NCBI GenBank assembly: GCA_964569425.1
Contig: CAZMVD010000021.1
Span: forward strand, 1-42,339
DNA length: 42,339 bases
Source of the DNA: JACQXM01 sp964569425
GTDB taxonomy: Bacteria; Planctomycetota; Phycisphaerae; UBA1845
Direction of reading: 5' to 3'
Shown: positions 16,693-25,283 of the stretch, piece by piece
Numbering within the stretch: position 1 is the stretch's first letter
How the letters are laid out: each line of letters starts with the position of its first letter
Program-made: the position numbers and the translations under genes
Notes under the pieces: generated by a model
Database searches by the model: none
Told to the model about the DNA's origin: nothing
What the model saw: the letters and a program-made list of their open reading frames with translations, nothing else

Positions 16693-17904
16693 ATGTTTCA
16701 TCTACGATTGATCATGACGGCGCTTCGCGGGCTGCGGCAGAACCTGCTGCGGTCCATGCTCGCAATGCTCGGCGTCATCATCGGCGTGGGCGCCGTGGTC
16801 TCGGCGGTCAGCATTCTGGAAGGCGCCCGGCGCGACATCCTGGATCGATTTGAATCCCTCGGGGCCGATCAGCTCCTGGTGTTTAACGGCAGCCAGCGGC
16901 GCGAGGGCCGTTCCATGATGGTGGCCTCTCTCCTGCCGGAGGATGCCGACCGCATCCGTGAGGAAAACGAAGGCCTCATCGCACGCGTCGCGCCGCAGTA
17001 CCAGGGCAGCGGGCAGATCAAGTACCGCGCCCGCAACGTGGCGGGTAACGTGCTGGGCACCAATGAAGAATACGCCACGCTGAACAACTATCAGGTGGTG
17101 CAAGGCCGCTTTGTCACTCGCGAGGACGTGCGCGGCGGTGCGATGATCTGCGTCCTGGGGCACCTCGTGGCCCAGGAGTTGTTCGGCGCCCTGCCCGCCG
17201 TAGGCAAGGTGGTTAAAGTCAACGCCAAGAGCCTGGTCGTCGTCGGGGTCATGGAGGAAAAAGGATCCCTCGGTTTCGTCGAGGTAGATCGGCAGGTGAT
17301 CGTACCCTTGTCCACGGCCATGAACCGGCTCTTCGGCAGCCGCTACCTGACTATGATGGCGGTCCAATGCGCCGATTCGAGTCGCATGGCCTCTTGTACG
17401 GATGCCGTCAACCGGTCGCTGCGTGCCAGTCACCGCATCCGCGCCGGGGCGGAAGACGATTTCCAGGTGCTTACCCAGGAGCAGTTCAAACAACAGTTCG
17501 GACAGGTGGCCAAAATCTTCCAGGTCGTGCTCTACAGCATCGCGGGGATTTCGCTGGTGGTCGGCGCGATCGGCATCATGAACATCATGCTGGTTTCGGT
17601 AACCGAACGAACTCGCGAGATCGGCGTACGCATCGCCGTGGGGGCGCGGCGCATGGATATTCTCAATCAGTTTCTGACCGAGGCCAGCCTCATCAGCCTG
17701 ATCGGCGGCGGCCTGGGGCTGATCTTTGGTTGGGCAATCGCCAATTTCCTCGGCGAATTCACGCAGGTGCTCAAGACCTATACGCCCCAAAGCGTGATCC
17801 TGCTCTCGATCGTCATGGCCGGCATGGTGGGGATTATCAGCGGCATCTACCCTGCGATTCGGGCCGCGCGACTCGACCCGGTTCAGGCCTTGCGCTACGA
17901 ATGA
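16693..17904 (+). CDS. MacB/FtsX-type ABC transporter permease
   Basis: This 403-residue permease has the four-helix MacB/LolC/FtsX topology. The first helix is at about 15-40 (LLRSMLAMLGVIIGVGAVVSA) and a large periplasmic domain covers about 45-270 (MacB_PCD). Three helices follow in the C-terminal FtsX domain: VVLYSIAGISLVVGAIGIMN, then FLTEASLISLIGGGLGLIFG, then ILLSIVMAGMVGIISGIYP. The motif TERTREIGVRIAVGARRMDI between the second and third helices is the conserved coupling loop. With the two genes upstream it forms a tripartite exporter of the MacAB type. The substrate is unknown; relatives export macrolides, lipopeptides, siderophores or protein toxins, or extract lipoproteins. Confidence 0.94.
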   Translation: MFHLRLIMTALRGLRQNLLRSMLAMLGVIIGVGAVVSAVSILEGARRDILDRFESLGADQLLVFNGSQRREGRSMMVASLLPEDADRIREENEGLIARVAPQYQGSGQIKYRARNVAGNVLGTNEEYATLNNYQVVQGRFVTREDVRGGAMICVLGHLVAQELFGALPAVGKVVKVNAKSLVVVGVMEEKGSLGFVEVDRQVIVPLSTAMNRLFGSRYLTMMAVQCADSSRMASCTDAVNRSLRASHRIRAGAEDDFQVLTQEQFKQQFGQVAKIFQVVLYSIAGISLVVGAIGIMNIMLVSVTERTREIGVRIAVGARRMDILNQFLTEASLISLIGGGLGLIFGWAIANFLGEFTQVLKTYTPQSVILLSIVMAGMVGIISGIYPAIRAARLDPVQALRYE

Positions 17905-18071
17905 CGGCGATGGCGGCGTGTGTAATTAGTTGTCGGCAGCCTGCGTGGGGCGGGTTTTCAGTATAGGCGACCGGTGCGGCCACTGGTCGCTATGGCCGGC
18001 TAACGGTAAGATGCCGGCTTGTACGACCATGACCCAGATCACGGCGACAGGGCAAAAAAAAGGAGGTTCCA

Positions 18072-18878
18072 ATGATGAAGCTGCTTTTTGCAACCGCAAT
18101 TACGTTCGGGTGGATGCTCGCGGGGACCGGATTGGCTCAGCAGGGCGAGCAGAAGCCGGAGGCAGAAGCCCAGAGCGCCAAGGACGATCCCAAACACCAG
18201 GAAGCGGTGGAGGTTCTGAAGAAGGTCGACGCCGCGACCAAGGCGGTGAAGCTTGTTTCCTATAGCGCAACGTCAAAGGGGACCGGCTGGGTGGCCACGC
18301 GCTTGCCTACGGTGGAAGGGCAGGTGGTGATGAGCGGTGAAAAATCAGAGAGCGCCTTGAGCAAGATGCGGATCAATTGCAAAGTGCAGGCGCCGGAGTC
18401 AAGCGAAACCCGCACCCTGACCGCGGGGTACGATGGCGAGGAGTTTTACCTCATCGACGATGCCAAGAAAATGGTCTATGCCGATCTGGATCCGCAGGTG
18501 ATGGGTTCGGACGGGCGCATCATCCAATCGCTCATCATGCGTGAGTTCAGCCACCCCACGCCGTTTTCAGACGAGATCAACTCAGTCAAGGCGGAAATCC
18601 AGGGCACCGAGAAAATCGGCGACGAGGAGTGCTGGCAGATTCACGTGCTCTATCGCCCCAATCTGGAGGCAACCTGGTATTTCTCGAAGAAGGACCATCT
18701 GCCGCGGCGAGTGGATCGGATCAATACCAATGCCTCCGGTGAGAAAGGCGCTTCCCAGCTGACCCTGACCGACCTCAAGCTTGATCCCAAGTTCGCGAAG
18801 AACCCTTACGAACTGGTAGTGCCGGAAGGGTACGAAAAGACCGACGAGTTTGCTCCGTCCACGCGTCCCGCGCGCTAG
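18072..18878 (+). CDS. Secreted LolA-like / outer-membrane lipoprotein carrier-like protein
   Basis: This 268-residue protein begins with a signal peptide (LLFATAITFGWMLAGTGLAQ). The mature part has the pattern of LolA/LppX-like half-barrels: EVLKKVDAATKAVKLVSYSA, a strand-rich core, DGEEFYLIDDAKKMVYADL, and the closing ...WYFSKKDHLPRRVDRI... element. LolA-like folds bind lipid or lipoprotein acyl chains in the periplasm. Membership is judged from overall pattern, so it is moderately sure. AGGAGG at 18061-18066 is 5 bp from the first ATG and 8 bp from the second ATG at 18075; the latter may be the true start. It follows the MacAB-like exporter by 167 bp and may work with it. Confidence 0.75.
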   Translation: MMKLLFATAITFGWMLAGTGLAQQGEQKPEAEAQSAKDDPKHQEAVEVLKKVDAATKAVKLVSYSATSKGTGWVATRLPTVEGQVVMSGEKSESALSKMRINCKVQAPESSETRTLTAGYDGEEFYLIDDAKKMVYADLDPQVMGSDGRIIQSLIMREFSHPTPFSDEINSVKAEIQGTEKIGDEECWQIHVLYRPNLEATWYFSKKDHLPRRVDRINTNASGEKGASQLTLTDLKLDPKFAKNPYELVVPEGYEKTDEFAPSTRPAR

Positions 18879-18893
18879 GCAGGCAGTTCTTAC

Positions 18894-20252
18894 TTGGCGA
18901 AAGTAACACACGGACGCGCGACGGCCGGCAACCCCAAACCCTGGCGAAGTTGCGCGCTGGGGTTGGCGACTGTTCTTCTGGGTGCTGCCGCGCCCGTGCT
19001 TGCGCAGGACCGCCCCACCGCCTTCCTCGGCGCACGGATCATTCCCATTCAAGGCGCTGAACTGGAACGCGGCATACTCATTGTGCATCACGGTCAGATC
19101 ATGGCCGTGGGTCCCGAGTCATCCCTGCCGGTGCCCGACAATGCCGACCGCATCGATGCCACGGGCAAGGTCATCATGCCCGGGCTGGTGTGCACGCACA
19201 ACCACGTGGGGGGCATCGGCGGCGCCGACAGCAGCGCCCCCTTGCAGCCCGACGTGCGCATCTTCGATTCCCTTAACGTCCGCGACGCCGGCTTCCGCCG
19301 CATCGTCGCCGGCGGATTGACCACCGTAAACATCATGCCCGGCTCCGGGCACCTGCTCAGCGGTCAAACCATCTACCTCAAAATGCGCCGCGGCAACCGC
19401 GTCGAAGACCTGTTTTATCGTGACGCCGGCGGTTGGATCATGGGCGGGCTCAAGATGGCCAACGGCACCAATCCGCAGCGCGATGCGCCCTTCCCCGGTA
19501 CGCGGGCCAAGTCCGCTTCATTGGTGCGCGAGCGCTTCGTCAAAGCCATGGAATACCGGGAGAAGATCGCACGCGCCGCCGGTAACGTGGAGAAAATGCC
19601 CGCGCGAGACATCGGGCTCGAAGCGCTGCTCGAAGTGCTGGAGGGCCGGCGCATCGTTCACCATCACACCCACCGCTACGACGACATCCTTACTGTTTTA
19701 CGGATCGCCAAGGAATTCGATTTCCGCGTGGTGCTGCACCATGTCAGCGAAGGTTGGAAGGTCGCCAGCGAAATCGCCGAGGCCGGCGTACCTTGTTCCG
19801 TCATCCTGGTAGACAGCCCCGGCGGCAAACTGGAGGCCAGCGAACTCTTTTTCGAAACCGGTGGCGTTCTCGAACGCGCCGGCGTCAAGGTCGCGTTCCA
19901 TACCGACGACTGGATCACCGACTCGCGCCTGTTTCTTCGCATGGCCGCGCTGGCCGTTCGCGCCGGCATGTCGCGGGAAGGCGCTCTCAAAGCCCTGACC
20001 CTGCATGGCGCGGAGATGCTCGATCTCGGCGGCCGAATCGGCTCCCTCGAACCCGGAAAGGACGCGGACTTTATCGTGCTCTCCGGCGACCCGTTCAGCG
20101 TCTACACCAAGGTCCTGGAAACCTGGGTGGAAGGCGTGAAGGTCTTCGACCGTGCCGACCCGCAGGATCACCTGCACGCCGTCGGCGGTTACGGCGCCGG
20201 CAACGACCAGACCCCCTACTTCTGCTGCTTCGATCATGCGGAGGGCTCCTGA
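18894..20252 (+). CDS. Secreted amidohydrolase, imidazolonepropionase-like (metal ligands intact)
   Basis: This 452-residue member of the amidohydrolase superfamily has a TTG start. A signal peptide (CALGLATVLLGAAAPVLAQ) follows, then the TIM-barrel metallo-hydrolase. The metal site appears complete: HxH at H102 and H104 (CTHNHV), a His in VHHHTHRYDDI, another in VVLHHVSEGW, and Asp in AFHTDDWI. The C-terminal composite beta-domain ends with IGSLEPGKDADFIVLSGDPF. It likely hydrolyses a C-N bond in a small cyclic or peptide-like substrate in the periplasm; the substrate is unknown. It is one base away from a second, degenerate paralogue, suggesting a heteromeric pair. Confidence 0.88.
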   Translation: MAKVTHGRATAGNPKPWRSCALGLATVLLGAAAPVLAQDRPTAFLGARIIPIQGAELERGILIVHHGQIMAVGPESSLPVPDNADRIDATGKVIMPGLVCTHNHVGGIGGADSSAPLQPDVRIFDSLNVRDAGFRRIVAGGLTTVNIMPGSGHLLSGQTIYLKMRRGNRVEDLFYRDAGGWIMGGLKMANGTNPQRDAPFPGTRAKSASLVRERFVKAMEYREKIARAAGNVEKMPARDIGLEALLEVLEGRRIVHHHTHRYDDILTVLRIAKEFDFRVVLHHVSEGWKVASEIAEAGVPCSVILVDSPGGKLEASELFFETGGVLERAGVKVAFHTDDWITDSRLFLRMAALAVRAGMSREGALKALTLHGAEMLDLGGRIGSLEPGKDADFIVLSGDPFSVYTKVLETWVEGVKVFDRADPQDHLHAVGGYGAGNDQTPYFCCFDHAEGS

Positions 20253-20253
20253 C

Positions 20254-21471
20254 GTGAGGAACTTCATTTTCAGCGTCGCGATGCTGACACTTTTGGCCGC
20301 CGCGCCCGCTGTCGCACAAGTGGCTGTGAAAGGCAAGGTGGTCCACACCATGGCCGGTCCCGCCCTGGCCGACGGCGTGGTCCTCATACGCGATGGAAAA
20401 ATCGCCGCCGTAGCGCCGGCATCCGAAATCACGATTCCTGACGGGTTTCGCGTCCTCGAAGCCGCCGTAGTCACACCGGGGCTCATCGACGCCCATTGCA
20501 CCGTCGGCTTCTCCGGCCTGTACAACCACCCCCACGACCAGGATCAGCTCGAACGGTCGGCGCCCATCCAACCCGACCTCCGCGCAGTCGACGCGTACAA
20601 CGCGCGTGAGGCGCTGGTCGAATGGGTCCGCAGCTTCGGCGTCACCACCATTCACACCGGCCACGCCCCGGGCGAACTCATCTCCGGCCAGACGTTGATC
20701 GCCAAGACCGCGGGCAACACCGTGGACGAAGCGGTCATCGTCGCATCGGCCACCCTGGCGGCCACCCTCGGCCCGTCCGCGCAGAAAAAAGAAAAAGGCA
20801 AGTCCCCCGGCACCCGCGGCAAGATGATGGCCATGCTCCGCGCCGAGTTAATCAAGGCCCAGGAATACGAACGCAAACGCGCCGCCGCCGATGCGGAAAA
20901 AAAACCCGATCGCAACCTCGGTCTGGAAACGCTGGTCCGCGTGCTTCACAAAGAGCTGCCGCTGATGATCACCGCCAATCAGGCACAGGACATCGTCAGT
21001 GCCCTGCGGTTGGGCAAAGAGTTCGACATTCGCCTGATACTCGACTCCGCGGCCGAAGCCTATTTGCTGTTGGACGAAATCAAGGCCGCAGGGGTGCCCG
21101 TCATCCTGCACCCATCCATGGTCCGCGCTTGGGGTGAAATGAAGAACGCCGGCGTCGAAACCGCCGCCAAGCTGCGCGCCGCGGGCATTCCCGTGGCCCT
21201 GCAAGGCGGCTACGAGGATTACGTTCCCAAGACCCGCGTCGTCCTCTTCGAAGCAGCCTTGACGGCCGCCAACGGACTGACCTTCGAACAGGCACTCGCC
21301 ACCATCACCATCGACGCGGCGAAGATCCTCGGCATCGCGGACCGCGTCGGCACGCTGGAAGTGGGCAAGGACGGCGACCTGGCACTCTTCGACGGCGACC
21401 CCTTCGAGTACACGTCGCATTGCACCGGCGTCATCATCGATGGTCGCCTGGTCAGCGAGAAGATTCGCTGA
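20254..21471 (+). CDS. Amidohydrolase-like protein lacking metal ligands (probable pseudoenzyme partner)
   Basis: This 405-residue paralogue of the preceding gene has a signal peptide (NFIFSVAMLTLLAAAPAVAQ) and the same fold, ending VGTLEVGKDGDLALFDGDPF. The expected ligands are gone. HxH reads DAHCTVG (H81 kept, second His now T83). The position of VHHHTHRYDDI reads ITANQAQDI. VVLHHVSE reads LILDSAAE, and the catalytic Asp segment reads LQGGYEDYV. The protein is otherwise full length with no frameshift, so it looks maintained rather than decayed. I chose the GTG start because GAGGG lies 8 bp upstream; an ATG at 20236 is an alternative that would overlap the first gene. It may stabilise or regulate its active neighbour. 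Confidence 0.85.
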   Translation: MRNFIFSVAMLTLLAAAPAVAQVAVKGKVVHTMAGPALADGVVLIRDGKIAAVAPASEITIPDGFRVLEAAVVTPGLIDAHCTVGFSGLYNHPHDQDQLERSAPIQPDLRAVDAYNAREALVEWVRSFGVTTIHTGHAPGELISGQTLIAKTAGNTVDEAVIVASATLAATLGPSAQKKEKGKSPGTRGKMMAMLRAELIKAQEYERKRAAADAEKKPDRNLGLETLVRVLHKELPLMITANQAQDIVSALRLGKEFDIRLILDSAAEAYLLLDEIKAAGVPVILHPSMVRAWGEMKNAGVETAAKLRAAGIPVALQGGYEDYVPKTRVVLFEAALTAANGLTFEQALATITIDAAKILGIADRVGTLEVGKDGDLALFDGDPFEYTSHCTGVIIDGRLVSEKIR

Positions 21472-21479
21472 CCGCGCGG

Positions 21480-22928
21480 CTACAGATAAGAGGAAAAGAG
21501 CTTCACCCAGCCGTCGCGCAGCCGTTTCCAACCCGGCCGATTGTCCACATCCTCCAGTGTGACCGGCTGTGATGCGGCGACGACCCCATCCAACCACCGG
21601 CTCAGCCCCAAAGCCAGTTCCGCGTCATAGGCTTCCACGTTGAGTTCGAAATTCAGTCGAAAACTGCGCCGATCGAGATTGGCCGAACCCAGCAACACCC
21701 ACCGTTCATCGACGATGAGCAGCTTGGTGTGCACAAACGGCGGCGGCCGCCGCACCACCTGCACACCGTGTTCCAGCAATTGCCAGAGATAGGCGTCGGC
21801 TGCCCAGCGCATGAACGGCAGGTCCGTCACGGAGGGCAGCACCAGCGTCACGCGCACCCCGCGCAGCGTGGCCATGACGATCGCCCCCACCAGTGCGGCC
21901 GTGGGCACGAAGTAAGGCGTTACCATGCGCACGCTCTGCTGTGCCGAGGCCAGCGCGCCGAGCAGAATCCAGTGGATCTTCTCCAGGTCTTCGTCCGGAC
22001 CGCTGATGATCGCACGACACTGTGCCGGCCCCTCAGGTGCGAGAGTCGGAAAGTAATCCTCACCCGTCAGAACTTGCCCCTTGGCCAGCATCCAGTCTTC
22101 GCAGAAGGCGTGCTGCAGCTCCGCCACCACCGGCCCATCAATGCGAAAATGCAGGTCCTCCACCCGGCGCGGACTACCCGTGCCCACCAGGTGCCGATGC
22201 GAAATGTTCATCCCCCCGCTGAAGCCGATACGCCCGTCAACCACCAGGATCTTGCGGTGGTTTCGCAGGTTGATACGCAGCCGGCCAAGCGGGAACCGCA
22301 ACGGAAAGAAAGAGGCCACTTCCGCCCCGGATTGCAGCAGTCGGCGGCCCATCCGGGAGAAATGGCCCAAGGCGCCGATCCCGTCGACCAGCACGTGCAC
22401 GCGCACTCCGCGTTGCGCGGCGCCGTCGAGCGCGTCGGCAAAACGCCGGCCCACTTCGTCCCAGTCGAATATGTAGCTGGCGAGTGTGACGGAACGCTCG
22501 GCCCCTTCGATGGCGCCGAGCATGGCCGGATAGGCTTCCTCGCCGTTGTGCAGCGGCTGCAACCGGTTGCCGCAGAGCAAGGGCAGCCGCGTCACCCGGT
22601 CGGCGATGCTCCGCAGCGCCGTCAGGTGCCCCACCGGCATGGAGTCCGGACTGGCGACGGCCCGCCAACCGAAATCATCCGCCTGCAACAGCGGGCGCTC
22701 ACGCCCCTTGAGCATCTTCGCGGCCCGACGTTCGATGCGGTTGATGCCCAGCACCCAGTACAACCATGGGCCGATGACCGGAAACGAAAAACTGATGAAC
22801 AGCCACAACGCCGCACTGCGCGCGTCGCGCTTGTACATGATCGCGTGCCCGCCCGCCAACGCACCCAGCGCCAGCCAGGCCACGGTCATCAACCATTGAA
22901 ACCACGGAGATGAAAACCACTCAGACAT
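21480..22928 (-). CDS. cls: Cardiolipin synthase (phospholipase D family)
   Basis: This 482-residue enzyme has two N-terminal membrane segments (about 10-30 and 40-62; the PLDNF-type domain ends VLGINRIERRA) and two PLD domains. The HxKxxxxD motifs are HRKILVVDG near residue 224 and HTKLLIVDE near 398. Each is followed by the usual GSxN-type element (SGGMN and GSANLDRRSF). Cardiolipin synthase condenses two phosphatidylglycerol molecules at the inner membrane. The length is typical. The gene converges with the amidohydrolase pair, with only 8 bp between stops. Confidence 0.94.
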   Translation of the reverse strand: MSEWFSSPWFQWLMTVAWLALGALAGGHAIMYKRDARSAALWLFISFSFPVIGPWLYWVLGINRIERRAAKMLKGRERPLLQADDFGWRAVASPDSMPVGHLTALRSIADRVTRLPLLCGNRLQPLHNGEEAYPAMLGAIEGAERSVTLASYIFDWDEVGRRFADALDGAAQRGVRVHVLVDGIGALGHFSRMGRRLLQSGAEVASFFPLRFPLGRLRINLRNHRKILVVDGRIGFSGGMNISHRHLVGTGSPRRVEDLHFRIDGPVVAELQHAFCEDWMLAKGQVLTGEDYFPTLAPEGPAQCRAIISGPDEDLEKIHWILLGALASAQQSVRMVTPYFVPTAALVGAIVMATLRGVRVTLVLPSVTDLPFMRWAADAYLWQLLEHGVQVVRRPPPFVHTKLLIVDERWVLLGSANLDRRSFRLNFELNVEAYDAELALGLSRWLDGVVAASQPVTLEDVDNRPGWKRLRDGWVKLFSSYL

Positions 22929-22960
22929 CGTTCGTTCAATCGCTCGTCACAGCGGCGCGC

Positions 22961-23950
22961 TCATTCCGGCGCCCGCCGCAAGCGCGCATAGAAAGGCTTC
23001 AGCACCTGGTCCATCACCCGGCTTGTCCGCGAAGCCGTGTCTCCGGTGGACGCGCACCTGCCGCGCCCTTCAAGATGATCGACCACCGTCTGAATGAACG
23101 GCTGCTGAATGGCCGGCGGATGGCCGATGGTCCAGGTCTGCTCGCCGTGCTCCGTCCGCAGCACGATCGGCTCCGGCCCGAAGACCGCAAAACCCAGGTA
23201 CCCGCCGGTCCCTACGATTTCCACCCAGTCGTGCCGCGGCTGCGCCGTGAAGTGCCAGCGCCCCGTCCCCTGCACGCCGTTTGAATGCCGAAAACAAAGC
23301 ACCACCGCGTCTTCCACCCCGTAGTCGTCGCGCGTGCGATCGGCGAAGCCGGCCGCCTCCGCCACCGGCCCGAAAAGCCAATCCATCAAGTCAAGAGAAT
23401 GGCTCGCCAGGTCCACAAACAGCCCTCCCCCCCCGACGTCCGGCCGGAAACGCCACGGCGGGTCGGCTCGATCCACCGGCCCGGTAGGAAAACTCTGCTT
23501 CACGTCCACCGCCAGCACCCTGCCAACGGCCCCCTCCGCCAGCAACGATTGAACTTTCAGGAACTTGGGCAGCGCTCGTCGATAGTAGGCGACGAACAGC
23601 GGCACGCCGGCCGCACGAAACGCTTCGATCATGCGCACGCACTCGCCATGGTCGCGCGCCATCGGCTTTTCCACCAGCGCCGGCTTGCCCGCAGCGGCGA
23701 CGCGCAGCGCGAGTTCGCAGTGACTTGCCGGCGGCGTGGCGATAGACACCGCATCCACCTGAGGATCGCGAATGAGCGCGTCGGCATCGGCGTACCAGCG
23801 CGGCACCCCGTGCCGTCGCGCGTAATCGGCTGCCTTGCCGGCGTCACGCCGCATGACCGCCACCAACGAAGAATGGTCAGCGTTCTGAAACCCCGGACCG
23901 CTCTTGTGTTCGGTCACATCCCCGCAGCCGATGATACCCCAGCGAATCAT
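22961..23950 (-). CDS. Gfo/Idh/MocA-family NAD(P)-dependent oxidoreductase
   Basis: This 329-residue protein has an N-terminal Rossmann domain (WGIIGCGDVTE at residues 3-13) and the catalytic-lysine motif VEKPMA near 98. The C-terminal alpha/beta domain includes GGGGLFVDLASHSLDLMDWLF, with the conserved Asp-His region. Family members oxidise or epimerise sugars, inositols and related polyols. The start was chosen because AAAGGAGC precedes the ATG closely; upstream codons look non-coding. It is 32 bp before cls on the same strand. The exact substrate is unknown. Confidence 0.9.
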   Translation of the reverse strand: MIRWGIIGCGDVTEHKSGPGFQNADHSSLVAVMRRDAGKAADYARRHGVPRWYADADALIRDPQVDAVSIATPPASHCELALRVAAAGKPALVEKPMARDHGECVRMIEAFRAAGVPLFVAYYRRALPKFLKVQSLLAEGAVGRVLAVDVKQSFPTGPVDRADPPWRFRPDVGGGGLFVDLASHSLDLMDWLFGPVAEAAGFADRTRDDYGVEDAVVLCFRHSNGVQGTGRWHFTAQPRHDWVEIVGTGGYLGFAVFGPEPIVLRTEHGEQTWTIGHPPAIQQPFIQTVVDHLEGRGRCASTGDTASRTSRVMDQVLKPFYARLRRAPE

Positions 23951-24120
23951 GCCAGCTCCTTTGAGGCGCGCCGTACGGCCGTGAACGAACCCGTTATGAA
24001 GCCCGCCCCGCGGGATCATAACATGCCGCCCCCGTGCAGGAATGCACCACGAGCCAGGCGGACTGCGGATCCGAGAAGTTCGGGCGCAACCAGGCCCGCA
24101 CTGCACGAAACTCGCCCCGG

Positions 24121-24200
24121 CCCTTACGCCGGAGGCATTGGCGCAAGTCGATTGTCCCGGCCCTTACGCCGGAGGCATTGGCGCAAGTCGATTGTCCCGG
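24121..24200. repeat. 40-bp direct tandem repeat, two exact copies
   Basis: Units 24121-24160 and 24161-24200 are identical. Each begins CCCTTACGCCGGAGGCATTG and ends GTCGATTGTCCCGG. A third copy starts at 24201 with point changes and diverges after about 18 bp. Exact identity points to recent duplication. No gene lies across it. Confidence 0.9.
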
Positions 24201-24230
24201 CCCTTATGCCGAAGGCGTTACGGAACTCAG

Positions 24231-24261
24231 CCCTGGGTTGCCGCGCAGCGGCTACCCAGGG
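24231..24261. repeat. Hairpin-forming dispersed repeat
   Basis: Arms CCCTGGGT and ACCCAGGG, plus inner arms GCCGC and GCGGC, fold around GCA with one mismatch. It is followed by an ACTCTGAAGGAGTT short palindrome (24284-24297). The composition resembles degenerate REP-like elements rather than a rho-independent terminator, since no T-run follows. Confidence 0.65.
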
Positions 24262-24470
24262 TTTGCAGGGCCGCGAAAACCCAACTCTGAAGGAGTTGCG
24301 GACTTTCCGAATCCCAATAACGTGCCGCAGGAACGCCGCCCACAATCCCGCCTCCCCCCGCGAAGGATCGCCAGCCCCCGCCGCCCAACGAAGTCCCGAA
24401 GTTGCAGGCCGACCGCTCAGCCGCTACGTTGTCTCCGGTCGTTTGAGAACCCCTGGAGAGAGGAGAAGAC

Positions 24471-25112
24471 ATGATGATTCGTTCCCGTACCTGGTGCTTC
24501 CTGCTGGGAGCCGGACTGCTGGTTCCCTCCACCGCCCGCGCCCATGGCGATGCCCTGGTCTTTGATTTCAAGGATCCCAAGGGTGTCAATGCCATCGTCT
24601 TCGTGCTCGATTCCATGCTCGAACCCATCGTGGGACTCGCTTCGGGCATTTCGGGCAAGTTGAATTTCAACCCGCACCACCCGGAACAGTTGACCGGCAA
24701 ACTGGTGGTCGACGCCGCCAGCCTGCACACCGAACACGAGGGAATGAAAAAGACGCTGCACGGCGCCGACTGGATAGACGTCGCCCAGTATCCCACCATC
24801 GAATTCACCATCCAATCGGTGACCGATGTGACCAAAAAGAGTGACAGCGCCTACGAAATGAAAGTCACCGGCGAGTTCACCTGCCGCGGCGTCACCAAAA
24901 CCATCACCGCGCCCGTGCGGCTGAACCACCTGCGCGACAAGCTCGGCAGCCGCATGCGCGGCGCCAATGGCGATCTGCTCGTGCTGCGTACCGAGTTTAC
25001 CATCGATCGGCTGGAATTCGGCATCAAGCCCTCGGCCGGCACCGACGTCGTGGCCAAGGACATCGAGCTGCGTGTGTCCATCGTCGGCGCCTGGTCGAAG
25101 GAAGGCAAGTAA
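24471..25112 (+). CDS. YceI-family periplasmic protein
   Basis: This 213-residue protein has a signal peptide (WCFLLGAGLLVPSTARA) and a YceI-like lipocalin barrel. Characteristic stretches are KTLHGADWIDVAQYPTIEFT near residue 93, GEFTCRGVTKTITAPVRL near 139, and IDRLEFGIKP near 180. YceI-family barrels bind isoprenoid or other amphipathic lipids in the periplasm. AGGAG lies 6-8 bp upstream of two adjacent ATGs. The N-terminal region (SMLEPIVGLASGISGKL) departs from the most common family opening but keeps the fold pattern. Confidence 0.92.
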   Translation: MMIRSRTWCFLLGAGLLVPSTARAHGDALVFDFKDPKGVNAIVFVLDSMLEPIVGLASGISGKLNFNPHHPEQLTGKLVVDAASLHTEHEGMKKTLHGADWIDVAQYPTIEFTIQSVTDVTKKSDSAYEMKVTGEFTCRGVTKTITAPVRLNHLRDKLGSRMRGANGDLLVLRTEFTIDRLEFGIKPSAGTDVVAKDIELRVSIVGAWSKEGK

Positions 25113-25283
25113 GCCAACGTGGACGAAACCCCTAACCTCAGAAACGACGCGAGCCGCGGGCTTGCTCCCCTTTACGTGAAGCGTCAAGGGCAGCCCTCGC
25201 GGACGCCCCGGATTCGGTCAACCCGATGGGCACTAACCCCGCCGCGGCGTCGCTGATAGTTCGAAAAACGAGGAGTATCAATC

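Larger units (their letters stand above)
23951..24470. other. Repeat-rich intergenic region
   Basis: This 520-bp divergent gap between the oxidoreductase and yceI holds a 40-bp tandem repeat and a hairpin-forming repeat, described separately. The third, partial copy of the 40-bp unit runs into the hairpin element. Short open frames on both strands cross it, but they reflect repeat composition and show no protein family. The yceI promoter should lie between about 24300 and 24455; I see no confident match. Confidence 0.55.

Noticed and set aside
24030..24470. Possible transposase remnant in the repeat-rich gap
   Set aside because: No transposase motif, no terminal inverted repeats and no target duplication are visible; only short repeats are present.
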